Position numbers and translations under genes: made by a program. The notes under the pieces are model-generated. The model had not been told where the DNA came from. It worked only from the letters and a program-made list of their open reading frames with translations, and searched no databases. Shown in pieces: positions 19,754 to 31,521 of a stretch of DNA of 64,000 nt (position 1 is the first letter of the stretch; each line of letters begins with the position of its first letter). Source of the stretch: Cladosporium sp. IMV 00045 (taxonomy: Eukaryota > Ascomycota > Dothideomycetes > Cladosporiales > Cladosporiaceae); contig MSJI02000533.1 in NCBI GenBank assembly GCA_001931905.2, positions 1 through 64,000 of the forward strand, written 5' to 3'.

Positions 19754-22121
19754 ATTGTAGGCGGAGGGCCGAGGGTTGGGTGGAATGGAGTGCTTTGTGT
19801 TGTTTGGAAGAAGATGTCAGTGTCTGCTAGAAAGCCTCGATGTATGGGGTGTAGACAGGATCTTTATATGCATTCTCCTCACCTCACATCTCAAATCATT
19901 CACAACTCGCATCATGATCCGAACGACCAGCCAACATCATCATCACTGTTGCTTTTCGCACACTAACGTTCAACAAAAAGCCATCGTCGTCAGATAGTCA
20001 TTCCTACTGCTGTGTAATGCCCACGGATGGCATAGCGCTATATTCGGAGTCCATGACCGCGCATATAAAGCGGTAGAAGGCTTTCAAGGTGAGATCTCCT
20101 ACTGGACAAGCCTCGAAGAATAGCGATCAAGCTTTCGCGTACTTACTGCCAGCACTTACAATCTGCGAAGTAGACTAGAGATAGCTTCATCAATAGTCCG
20201 ATGGAAATGTGAGCCGCGTCCCAGATCTTCTCCAGAAAGCTCCAGAGCTCCAGATTCTAGCTCGGCCTGGGGTATCCCAAGCGACTGGTCTTTGGAACCG
20301 GGTAATTGGTTGCGTTCAAGGCGAAGGTATGGGCTAGACCAGCTAATGACAGTATAGTGTTTAGCTTGCAGTCTGACAGCAATTCGAACGATCTCGTCGC
20401 AAGACAATCCGACTTTCGCGGCTCCCGACTGATGTTGCGTTGATCAAGATCCATCGAGATCAGTTGAGCCGCAGAGCATTATCACTCTGCGGATCCGTAT
20501 GCTAGAAATCGGGGTCAGCCCTTGCAGGCATGATGGACAAGCCTCCGATGCTTGTTGCCTTGCATTCTCCGGACAGTACCTTGTGTTTGGAAATCTTCCC
20601 CAATCGGACTCCCACCCGGAGCAAACACCGACGTGACGGGCGAAAACAGGCGTCCTGTGCCGCAAAGGTGCACACGACATGCTAGCCATCAGACCCGCCA
20701 ACTTGGAAAGATACACTATTCGTCACTCAGTATCTGCGGAACGTCAGACGCGATTACCGATTTGCCGGCCTGCCATATATGGACGTAGTGAGGGCGGGAG
20801 AAAGTTGACCAAAAAGCGCCGTCGACGTCGATGGATGACGACGATTGGATGTTGTGTTGCGGAGATCAGCCCGTCAGAACGAAAGTCAGAGCCCAAAGCG
20901 GCAAATCATCAAAAGTAAGAACAGCCGCTCTTGAGCGCGATTTCGACTAGATGATGAATCTGGCTCTGACATGCCATGTGATCGGGGTATTAACAGAGTC
21001 GAACGATTGGCAGGGAAAGAGAGGTTTTGGGCAAGTCGTGATTGGATCGATCGCGTACAGCCAATGTTGTTTCATCAGGATCAACATCACAGACAAGCAT
21101 TGTCAGCTAGCCCAAAACGGCAGATCACCAAAAGTTAGAAGGGCCGGTTTCGTGCGCGACTTTATCAAGATGATGGATCTGGCTCTAGCATGCCGTGCGA
21201 TCGGGATCTCAACGTAGTCGAACGATTGACAGGGGGAATAGAGGATTTGGGCAGGTCGGAGTTGATCGACGGGTAAAGTCAGCGATACTTTGTCAGGATT
21301 CATATTACATGCACGCGCCTTCTCAAACAACTCGGCTCACTACTGCGAACGTTAGATTCTTTTTTCTTATGTGTTCAAAAGAGGTCTTCCGTCGCCCTTT
21401 CGCGGCCTCTCTCATCAAACGGCAGGTTAAGGCTAAGAGAAGAATCTTTTAAAACTGTAGCGTATCGTAGAACGACTTTCGAGCGTAGATTATCTCTAGG
21501 ACTGATGTAAATAACTGATACTCTCTCTATACGTGTTCATCCGCTCAGAGAGAAGGTAAGAGAAGGCCGTCACCTGTTAGTGCAGTTGCAGGTCCTGAGT
21601 GTAGGGCGACAGTTACCTCACGGTGATAGGCTCATAATCCACGTCAATGTTTATCTCGCGTGTTTCTCTATCGAAATCTACCATCAAAGGGGGGGATAGT
21701 AACTTGAGAGGAGAGTTTTTCGCCGGAGGTAGCGAGAGTGAGACGGTTTTTTTTTTTTTTTTTGGAAGGGCGTGTGGTGGGTAAGCATTGTTGACTACCT
21801 ATGGCAGCGTGTTTGTCCTCTCTCGCTGGCTTCGAATGCGTTGGTTTCGCGCGGGTTGTGACGGAGTGACTTGTAAGTGATCCCAGTGAGCCCTTTGCTA
21901 GAAGCTATTGAGACAGAAAGGTATGCATTAGTGTAGTAAGATCCCCAGAGTTCTTTGAGAGAAGGATTACCGAAGCGTGAAGAATCCGTAATTGAATCCC
22001 ATCGTCCCATATACAAACCAACCGTCATTATTCTGTAGCGCAGCTTCCCCATACATGCGCAAGCAAAACCTAGTAGACCCGATACTTCCCAACCGTACAA
22101 ACGTTCCACCAACGCCCGTCT
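19754..22121. other. Gene-poor, repeat-bearing stretch
   Basis: No gene supported over 2.4 kb. It contains the 219-bp tandem duplication (20891-21328), a purine tract AAAGGGGGGGA near 21684, and a run of 17 T at 21747-21763. The segment 21350-21790 is A/G-rich with many AGAGA runs and may derive from an old mobile element, but no open frame or defined ends were found. Confidence 0.5.
20891..21328. repeat. Diverged tandem duplication, 219-bp unit
   Basis: Two head-to-tail copies: 20891-21109 and 21110-21328. Anchor matches occur at the same 219-base offset: GCCCAAA(G/A)CGGCA at 20891/21110, ATGATG(A/G)ATCTGGCTCT at 20951/21170 and GAACGATTG at 21001/21220. Differences are mostly transitions, as expected from age or RIP. 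Neither copy encodes anything recognisable. Confidence 0.8.
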
Positions 22122-24693
22122 TCAATCGATATTAATAGCCTCCCACTTCGAAAGCAGCTCAGTGAGCCTCTCCTGATCCGGATTTCCGTTGATCATCGCG
22201 AAATTCGGAAACGTGGAATTAACCAGAGAGATATCCGACGGCCGCCACGCGGTATCAGACATGATCTGCAGCATGTTCCAGGTATGCCGCGAAAGCACCA
22301 CTCTCTGCTTCAGCGTGGTGTGGTAGGTCATGCGCGCGATTGCCCTTGCGATCATGACCTCGACACCGGTGCCGAGGAGGCAGCGGAAGATTTCGTCGAA
22401 TGCCGCGTACGAGCTTTGGATGGGCGTGTCGGAAGTGGTCGAGTTCGCGGATGTTGCGAGGTTGGGGTTTGCGAGTTCTGGGTCTAGTAGGAGGACGTTG
22501 GATGCTACTGCTTGCAGTTGCAGGAGCCATGCCGGGGTGACTTTAAGTCCGTATCGCTCTCGGAAGTCTCGGAGGGTTTGCCCTGATCGCTGAGCGAGAA
22601 GAATCGCCTTCGAGAGGTTGTCTTGTGCCGATTGTGAACAAAAAGTGGCACCCTCGGCTGCAAACGGGTCTTGCGTCTCGTCTATCGATTGCTGCAGTTG
22701 AGATCTTGCGGTGATGTGAAGGATCATCCGGAATGCGTGGTACGACGCACTATTTTAGATGGGTCAGCATGCTGTAAGCCCGTGATTAGGTGAAAGACGA
22801 ACTGTAACTCCCACACGGCTATGCTCATTGGCCACTGATATTGCAACTGCTCAGGCAATTGAGTATACCAGAGCTGCATTTTTGAAGCTAGGCCTTCCAC
22901 TGCAGTTGCAAACCCGCGTATTGTGCCCTTGCGCTTTTCATCTCGCGCCAGAATTAAAGAGTGGATTTCCTGAAATATCTCTGCAAGCTTGCATCGCTCT
23001 ATCAAGTAAAGCGTCGGCCAGTGCTTGATGGCGCTCCTCGTGAGCGGATAGCCAGTCCATACTTCGTCTGTATTTGTAAAGACCGCTTCAATATCTGGAA
23101 GTCCTGATCGGCGCGGTTCCGCCGTTGCGCCGTTCATGAACGCGATACGCATGATTCTGATGGCATCAGCGTGCTTGTTCGCAGTACTTCAGATTGAGAT
23201 AGACACTTACATGTACGTACACTCCGCCGTCCAGTGAGCAGCAAGCCTGACCCTTAGAAAATCTCGCTCCGACACACCCTGTGCTGCACATCGCCCGGGG
23301 TTGCCATGTATAGGGACTTCTTTATCGAATCGCACAGCGATTGGAACGAGGGTTAAGCCAAGTCGATCTTTGGCTCGGTAGTTCGAACTGAAGCAATCGT
23401 CAGAAGAGATTAGATGCGAGCCAAATCATGACTTACTCTAAACCCAGGACGCAAAGCGCTTGTATATTGGTGAGAGACGGACGGCTCTCCTCGAGCGTCC
23501 AAAGCCGAATTGCTTCATCGTGAAAGTGTTGCCCCCGAGTGATTCTATCGTCGCCTTGCGAGAAAGCGATTTTGTGCTCAGATTGCAACTAATGCCGTGT
23601 CAGTGTGCGCCCTCCGACTTAGCGTACAGGGTGTATACTTGCGCTTGCGATAGCACAAATGCTATTGACTAAAAAGGGAGAACAGAAATCGGAATTTGAA
23701 CGCCTTGATCGCATCCCTGTATTGGAAACAAGGATTGTCAGCCTTTCCTTCGAACTGTGCACAAGCTCTGAGAAGACCTTTGGACGTGGAATTACCCAAG
23801 AGAAACAGATCGGCTTCGACGAAGCGCCATGTAGGGTTGATCCAAGTCAGGAATACCGATACCAGATGAGACACGGCTTCATCACTGGTAGTGATATCTG
23901 TCCAAGGTGCCGCCGGCACATAATGTGGAAGGTACCCTTCCTTGACTGGCGCATCATCTTGACCATCCATTGGTTCGTTGGACTTAGGTGGATGTGCAGT
24001 CAACGACGGCATAGTTGTGGGACCAGAATCAGACGCCAGTAAAAGATTGCCAGCTGACATCGACGACTTTTGTAGCATTGCCTCCAGATAAGGGAGGTAC
24101 ACTGTACGGTTGCGTAGCGTGTTGAACTCTCGAGGATTAGGGAGCCGAATGAGAGTAGTAGAATCCATAGCAAGTCTGACGACGTCGTGAAGTGGTCCTG
24201 TACTATGCGCCAGATTGATCAAAAACGTTTCAAGTGCTCGTTTCTGCGGACCTTTGGGGGCGAAAGCGGCAGCGCTTGTTGCCATGTGTCTGACGATCGC
24301 TTCTGGTTCGTGGCCGCGTCGAATACGCCGAACGATCTCTGCAGTGTCTCGCTCGTTTCCAGTTCTAATCAGATTGAATAGATCTTCGTAGTTCCCGCAA
24401 GCAGAAGAGACCTCCTCAAGCTTCCGCTTGGAAGCCTGAGCATAGGTCTCTCCAACCTGCGTTTTGTAAGTGCAAGGCGTTTGCCGGCTTGTGCATGAGC
24501 TACAAGGACGGCGGGCATCACACTGGGATCTTGTTAGAAAGAAACGCTTGAAGAACAGGTGAGGGAATGCGACTTTTGTTTTCTTTTGTCGACAACTCTC
24601 GCAGGCGACTTGGACTTGTGCCCGTTTTTGTGCTGTGGTTTCCCGTCGCGCAACGATGGCGTTCCCTTTGGGTGAAGATGCTTCTGAGGCCAT
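22122..24693 (-). CDS. Zn2Cys6 transcription factor with fungal-specific transcription factor domain
   Basis: Model is complement(join(22122..22749, 22803..23156, 23211..23387, 23437..23588, 23643..23716, 23778..24522, 24574..24693)), 749 residues. The zinc cluster CESCRQKKTKCDARRPCSSC and then TSRQTPC (residues 31-57) fits C-x2-C-x6-C-x5-C-x2-C-x6-C exactly once the first intron (51 bases, donor GTCGCA, branch CTAAC) is removed. The middle domain has SDFCSPFLVNSICAIAS, RGQHFHDEAIRLW and RPSLTNIQALCVLG, the core of the fungal_trans fold, and AKDRLGLTL. The intron at 23589-23642 begins with GC, not GT, in a perfect GCAAGT donor. The donor at 23777 (GTCTTC) is uncertain; GTGCAC 15 bases further on is also in frame. 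The protein should be a nuclear DNA-binding regulator; targets are unknown. No cluster gene lies directly next to it. Confidence 0.88.
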
Positions 24694-27067
24694 GTGCTTG
24701 TGTTTCGGCTGGCATTGGACACTGGATACTTGTTTCGATTTACGTCGTTTTGGACTTTAGTGCAGTGGAAAATTGATCGAGATTGTGGCGATGGGAAAGT
24801 TGTTGTTGTCCTCCATCCACCAGGACCAGTGGGGTGATTAACATGGAGCCCACTCCGAGATCACGTCGTCTTGATGACTGGATCGAGATGCAATAATGCA
24901 GTCAGAACCCTAGATGCATAGGTATACTGGCCGTGGCACAGCTTGCGGAACTGATGAAGGGGCCTGACTGGTCGCGTTGTGTGCTCAATCTGGGCGAGGA
25001 GTTGGGCGAAATCACCGTGGCGTGACCAAGCGTACCTCGTAGTGAAGATCGCTGACCCTGAGGTGGGTGAGCTTGAGGGGTGGGGTCTTTGCGTCTAGGA
25101 GGTACGGAGGTACCGAAGCCGGAGGTGATGGGCAAAGACACAAAGTGCCCCCGTCTCTGAAGGCTCGTACGGCCGGGTTCCCGACATCGAAATATGGCAG
25201 TCAACATGGTTATTGGATGCTAAGGCATGCGCGTACCCATCTTGAGCTCGATCATGAGATGAGACCGTCCGTCGGTCGATTGATGGGAGGGGCGTCAAGG
25301 AAGCTTCAACAAGCGGGATCGGGCTCTCAACTCCAGCCACTTCTGAATTAAAACATCGATAAGGTACCTCCCACCTGATCTCTCACGCGCATATCCCCGG
25401 CAAACCTACGAGAATGTCATTGCGGCGGGAGGCTGTGGGAAACACAGTCGAGATGGTAAAGGCATATTATTGCCATTTTTGCGGAGGTAGCATGCCCAGT
25501 CTTCGGCATCTGTCTCGGCGACGGGATATATCTCCGTGCCTGCCACCAGATCCTCGCTTCTTGGTTTTCGAAGGAATGGTACGGTACATGTGCTTGTATG
25601 TACTTTATGTAAGGTAATTTATGGCAGCGATCGTTGGCGACTTTGAACGGTCCACGTAGTCCTGAAGTCCTTATTTTCTGCAAGGTGAGCATTTGCATGT
25701 GTGAAACAACAAATGCTTATTCATATTGCCCTGGCCTGCACAAGTGAACATTGCATGTTGGTCACGTCAAAATTGTATGTCAGGCCGCGGACAAGCGAAA
25801 TGAGTGGCTCACATGGCTTGAACTCTCATTCATGAAGGCTATGAAAGCCAACAGTCGACGCGACCCTCGTTAGGGTATGATTGTGATTTCAGCCGGCCCC
25901 CTATAAAGACACGACATTCCCATGCCACGATTTTGAACAAATTTCGACATTTGGTGAATCCAGAGGCCGACAAGGAATCTCGTCTTTTTTTTCGTTTCAA
26001 GTCTTGAGAAAGACGCAAGTTCTTGGTGATCATATCAAAAGACTCATAACTCCTCAGCATGAAAACTTCTATTTGTATATTCAGCACCCTAACAGTGGGC
26101 GCGACATCGTAGCTGATTGTATACAACACGAGCGAGCGAGGGATGTGTAAGGTTGGGAAGCCTCGGCCGTTCCCTCCTGCCGAAAAGACCAAAGTCCAAA
26201 TCGGAACTCACTCAAGTCCCTATTGCAGCCTCGCTCGTGATGTACTCTCGTTCTTTTATGCAACCCATGAAAGTCCTCGGATGTTGGAAGGCGAAGAAGG
26301 TGTCATAGATGCCTCCGTAATGCAAGACTGGTGAGTCTCGGCGCCCGATCGCCGGCTTGGAAGATGATCGACAGACTACTGAACGGTCGGCAACGGCACT
26401 TGGGCATGCCTACGTGTTTCGCAAACATAGTACTTCTTTCACTTCAGTCGCCTACTTCGATTCCTATTTCCCGATCGGGTTCCCATACATACACGAACGC
26501 CCACCGAGTGTCCAAAGCACTCATCACGTTCTTGCGGTCAGGACACGCGTATTGTCATCATGCTTCCGATTCCCCACCGTTGAAGTTCGACTCAGGCCGC
26601 GAACATGTCCACTCCACTTGCCACAACGCCAGCCAGCGCAACATGCATACCTGCGGCTGACTGGCCCAATCGGTAGAATCGCCAATATGCAGCTGTTGAG
26701 ATACCTGCACGCAATAGTGCCTGGACGGCTCTGCCCGCCGGGCTCGATGTAGAGCTCGTGCCTCGGAGCTTATGAACTGGGAGTGACGGTCAGAAATCTG
26801 ATGCACAACACATCAACTATACCTTTCATTCCGCGCGGGCTAGGCCAGTGCTGTACTTCTCTTACACCTTACTCTGTTGCTTTGACCACGACGACCCTGG
26901 TACTTGCTGGATGCCGAGAGCGTCATCATGGACTTCCGTGGCGAGCGTTCCGTTGGAGCATAATACTGGCTGTCAACCCACGAATCGTAGAGGCTCTGTG
27001 TTGGCACACAGTTATTTGAGCCGCCAGAAATCCTCCGAAACCTCATCAAATACTCACCCATACCATC
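24694..27067. other. Gene-free stretch, 2.4 kb
   Basis: This is the shared upstream region of the Zn2Cys6 gene (leftward) and the small CxxC protein gene (rightward). Open frames up to about 130 codons occur but none shows a domain, signal peptide or consistent exon structure. No repeat or RNA gene was seen. Confidence 0.5.
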
Positions 27068-27683
27068 ATGGACGGCTCTCTTCCACGCTTAGACCCCCGC
27101 TGCGCTATCTGTGGCGCACCTCCTTTCCCCGAATGCCCTCACGAGGGTGAACGGCTGCAACTGGCCTTACAACAAGCCCAGGAGAGATGGGCCGGCGTGG
27201 AAAGGATACGGTAGGGCTCAGGCTCGAGGCGATCCTCGAGAGAGATAGATCTTGCTGACTGCGGCTACCAGGGATTGGGTTCTGAACAATGCCCGTAACC
27301 ACATCATACACATATTCGAGCGAGCCAAGCATGCTCGCTACGAGACACACGTCCAATACCTGCACTCTCTGCCGTATTACGCCCTCTACACTCATCACCG
27401 AGGTCGCCCTCCTCTGCCTCCACATCAGCTCGCGTATCTACAAGAGCAGCTGCGAAATGCGGATTTGAACTTGAGGATAGGAGTGGATGCGGATTGGAGG
27501 ACTGCTTGTATGATGTATCCAGACATGCTGGACTACTTTTTCGGGCTTGTGGGGATCAGATATCCCGATGAGAGGGACGAGAAAGTCATGAGGCCCGAGC
27601 TTGGAGTCGGGAAAAGAAGAATCAGGAGAGATAGCGCGGTTAGCGAGAAGGGAGGCAGAAAAGGGAGCAGAGCTAGAGATTGA
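27068..27683 (+). CDS. Conserved fungal protein with N-terminal CxxC...CPH motif
   Basis: Model is join(27068..27210, 27272..27683), 184 residues. The intron has donor GTAGGG, branch CTGAC and acceptor CCAG, and splits an arginine codon. The N-terminus has CAICGAPPFPECPHEGERL (residues 12-30), which could hold one zinc through C12, C15, C23 and H25. It is followed by a long helical stretch rich in Gln, Arg and aromatic residues (LALQQAQERW, DWVLNNARNHIIHIFERAKH, YLHSLPYYALYTHHRGRPPL), and a basic tail (KRRIRRDSAVSEKGGRKGSR). Proteins of this layout are common in Pezizomycotina and have no known function. The basic tail suggests nucleic-acid or nuclear association (inference). Confidence 0.85.
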
Positions 27684-29650
27684 GTGCAATCTTACAGTGC
27701 TGGGTCGCCGAGCCTGGTGTAGTGGATACGCCCTTGACCATGTGGCGGACTGGGAGATTAAAATGGTCTAGCATGCCCAAAATTGCTTCAGATTCTTATG
27801 AGGGACAGATTTTTGGCGAATCCAGCAACAAAATGTTTGAGATGGAGCTCTCAGGTCAGGAAGAAAACCCCACGCTTGCTGCCTTTCGTACACGGCAACG
27901 CCAAGCCGAAGACAACATCATAAGCCGACATTGGCGGGTGCCAGCATATCGTCACACCACCCTCCAACAGTCCCGCATCTTCCCTGGCTTGGGTCGGCTC
28001 GGACTCCGAATGCAACAAAACCAAAGCGGGAGGAACCTCGATCTACGTGTTTGTGGCCGCAGCAGTGCTACGACTGTCCCTGTGCGACAGGCCTGTCAAT
28101 TGAGTGGCTTGAGTTGACAGCGGCAACGTGCTGTTGCGAACGGTTGTACAGAACGGCGGTCTGGCTTACGCAACGAACTGTTCTTTCGCGAAGACCATGA
28201 TTGGTCGAGTAATCGACACGTCAAGTTAGTCTGCGCCACAAGCAGCTGTTTGAGACAGCAGCTAGGCAGTGTGAACTGAAGGCTTCTCGACTTGAATAAG
28301 CGGTGACGGGTACCCGGAAATGGATCTCAGATAATATCAGTCCACTGCGTTCGTCTCTTCCCGCAGGAGACAGACGACTGTGTACCTTCAAACGCTCGCA
28401 GCGACTCAATCGCATCCTTCTTGGTCGTGCAACCTCGGGTCTTCAGGTCGAGTCCTTCTCAGGAGCGGAGTCGTCATGCCACAACTGCTACAGCCGCTGC
28501 CGTCTGGATCGGAGAACTCTTTCATTGGGCGAGCTCGAACTGATCCCCGAGCTCAAGTCTGGCTCGGTTCACGGGTTGTTCCAGCAAGCACAGCTGCGGC
28601 TTCACGGGTGCCTGCTACAACCCACCCCGGCTTCGCTTTGCAGCTGCCTGCAGACCTCATGTCTTGAGAGTATCAGATCCGGAAATTGTGCAGAAGCATG
28701 GCAATCCGGCAATCGCAGTAGCGCAACTCGACGCAAGCGTCGGCGTCGTCTCGATGAGCTTAGACTGGCAGCTCTCTCAGACATCTTGTCGAGATAAGAT
28801 GATCGCACGGATGTCTCTACTGCGGCAAGCTCACATTGGCACAAGCGTGCCCTGATTTTGGATAGTGTGGCGGCTCCACCTGTGAAGCATATTGGCAGGG
28901 TCTCACAGTTTGAAGGGTGTGATACGACCGTATGCTCGAGCGAACACATTTGCGAGACCCCAGGTCGTGTCAGTAATGGGGACGAGTACTGCAACCTGCC
29001 AATGCTCCCTCGTCGATCTACTACTGAGCAACAACGAACTGCACTTTCCAAAGACGGAAAAGCGTCGATGCCAGACTACATCTATCTGCTTGAGGTCATA
29101 ACGAATGGGCTGCTCTATGCATCTGTGCGCTAGTATCAGACTCACATACATGTATCTCATCTTACGCATATGCACAATTCAGCCTACGAAGCAGAACTGA
29201 ACAAACTAATACTCGCATGACATGAGTCTAAGCCAAGCAAGCATCTAAGACCCAGATGCTTTGTCCCACACCGCAAACCTCAAGCCATCCAGACCACCGG
29301 TTGGGCCCTTCTACGCAAACACCCACCACGAATCCGCCGATGCGAGTTGTTGCAAACCGCGACACGCCAATCCGTGCTTTGCCCGCCCACCTCTCCCTAT
29401 GGATAGCCGTTCTTTGACAGCACCTGCAATACATGCAAGACATTGCGGGCCGCGGCGTGCGCCTCTTCACCTTCGCAGACGAGCCAAAGCGCTTCGTACT
29501 GAGATCTCGCTTTGTGACTGGGTTCCCGGGGCTCACCCCTGCATTATAAGGCTGCTTCCCTCGCCCTTGACAAGGCGTTACTCTTACACCGCTGTATTTT
29601 TCGCCATCGTGGCCGTTTGCATATACCTTGAATTTCCTTTCAGTTACACC
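27684..29650. other. Gene-free stretch, likely including a long Xbp1-like 5' leader
   Basis: Nothing recognisable is coded over 2 kb. The reading frame of the next gene stays open back to 29261, but that part (start codon context poor, mixed composition) is read as leader. Long leaders and promoters are usual for stress regulators of this type. Confidence 0.5.
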
Positions 29651-31521
29651 ATGTCATATCCTCGCTTCACACAGGGACTCCGTTCGCCATTCGACACAAC
29701 GTCGGTCCGACGCGATAGCGTGACCAGTGAAATGGCTACAAGGCCATCATCAAGCAAGATGCTCAGAATTCAGAATCTCCTCAATCCGGAGATGCCTGGC
29801 ACTCAACCAAAACGATCCACGAGCCCTCCACCAACGCCGGCGTCGATAGCAAACAACTCAACCGCAGCATCGACTCCATGCCCTGATAGCCCACAGACGC
29901 CAGACTCTAAAAGCAAGAAGCCTGCCAAGGACGACGCAGCCTTTGTTCGTGGTTGTCCACAGGGTGATATCAAATTCGAACCATTCGAATGCAACACCTA
30001 CTCGACCATCCTTACTGCCAGCGAAAATGTTGAACTCAAAGAGCAGCACCTTCACTTTCAACTGTATCCGTCCGGAGGCGAGACTGGGTTGATCAGGGAG
30101 TTCCCCAAACACATCCCGTACGCCAGCGCGAAGAAAGGTTTCTTCGTCAAGACTGGGAGGGAGGCTTTTGAAGGTGCTTAGACACCCTTTCCCACTGATA
30201 AACAGCCCATCGAAGCGATGACTGACGCTTGGTAGTGTTCCAATACACGTTCATCGTCCCAGAAGATCCCGCTCAGAAGGTCCACAAGATCATGTGGGAT
30301 TACCAGAATGGCCTTGTCCGCATCACCCCCTTCTTCAAGGCCTGTGGCTTTTCCAAGGTATGATTTGAGCACTTTTCGATTCTTCTCCTCGCTCTCTAAC
30401 AACTTTCACAGACTACTCCTAACAAAGCGCTGAGCACCAATCCTGGCCTAAAAGACATTTCACACAGCATCACCGGCGGTGCCCTTCTCGCTCAGGGCTA
30501 CTGGGTTCCCTTTCAATGCGCTCGTGCAATCTCACTCACATTCTGCTACCCGATTCGCTGGGCGTTGACGCCTATCTTCGGCCCTTCTTTCATCAAAGAA
30601 TGCCTCCATCCCAGGCATGCGGCTTACAGTCGTTTCAAAATCGACCCACAAATCATCCGCCAGGCACAACTGGAAGCAGAGGCTTGGAGGCTCGAAGCAA
30701 GCCGCAGTGCCACACCAGCCAGTCAGTCGCCATACACTCCAGCGGAAATCCCCAGATCGGTGCCGCCGACTTCTGCTCCAGCCACCGGCATGGATCTCAG
30801 ACCGAAGAGGGAGAAGCCGACTTTCAAGACCGGCTCGCCTTTCAGTTCCGACGCTGAGCAGAACTACGTATACAAGAGAGCCAACGACTCGGACGATGAC
30901 GACTCTTTGGTTTCGCCCAAGTCATCGCATGCCGCGCCTTTCACAAGCCGCGCTTCTGCCAGGCCGATTCCCAGCTGGACGAGCATCAACCGCTCACCGC
31001 CAGCACCGCCTACCAATACTCCTGTCATCGCCAGTCCTCAAACTCTGCGACTCCTGACTCAACCAGACGATAATTTGGAAGCGCAGCAACCGTCATGGCG
31101 TGGCCTAGATGGCCAGCGGTCCACTTCACCTACATCAGCCGGCATGCGGACCACCCGCCGTCCTGTCAGACAGCACCAGGGCTATAAGCGCCGCGCCTCA
31201 GGGAGTGATGATGAGTACATCGACACGGACAGCACCAGCAGTTCTTCAAACTCTCCCATGATAGACAAGCTATCGAACGTCGTCACTTCACCACCACCAA
31301 GCTTCTCAAAGAGACCCGCCAAGCGCTTGCGCCTTGAGCAGTCTTACAGTGAGCGTGCAGAAGAGAACATTGATGTCGGCAATACTGATGTCCATACGAC
31401 CAAGAGTACAAAGGTCTCGTCTCAAGAAGCTCGTGCGGCGCTGTTGCTTCTCGAGATCAGCAAGACCAACGGCAGTGTCGAACTCGCTCGCAGACCGGTG
31501 GGTAATGAGACATACTACTGA
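29651..31521 (+). CDS. xbp1: APSES-type (KilA-N) transcriptional repressor, Xbp1-like
   Basis: Model is join(29651..30173, 30236..30357, 30412..31521), 584 residues. The N-terminal 100 residues are Ser/Thr/Pro-rich. The DNA-binding APSES region follows: [20 protein letters not shown], the [20 protein letters not shown] segment across the first intron, [20 protein letters not shown] across the second, and [20 protein letters not shown] with [17 protein letters not shown]. This is the extended form seen in fungal Xbp1 proteins. Yeast Xbp1 represses cyclin and other genes under stress and quiescence. The C-terminal 350 residues are disordered, with a DSDDDDSL acidic patch, a possible nuclear signal [11 protein letters not shown] and many S/T-P sites. 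The final exon starts TTPNKAL directly after the acceptor TTTCACAG. Confidence 0.9.

Noticed and set aside
27700..27790. tRNA-like D-arm sequence (GGTGTAGTGGATACGC)
   Set aside because: No B box, T arm or acceptor pairing follows.
28303..28797. Open frame of 164 codons on the plus strand
   Set aside because: No recognisable family, and a basic, cysteine-scattered composition typical of chance frames in GC-balanced DNA.
29261..29650. In-frame N-terminal extension of the Xbp1-like protein
   Set aside because: The extra 130 residues are unlike the family, which begins close to the Ser/Pro-rich stretch at 29651; read as leader.
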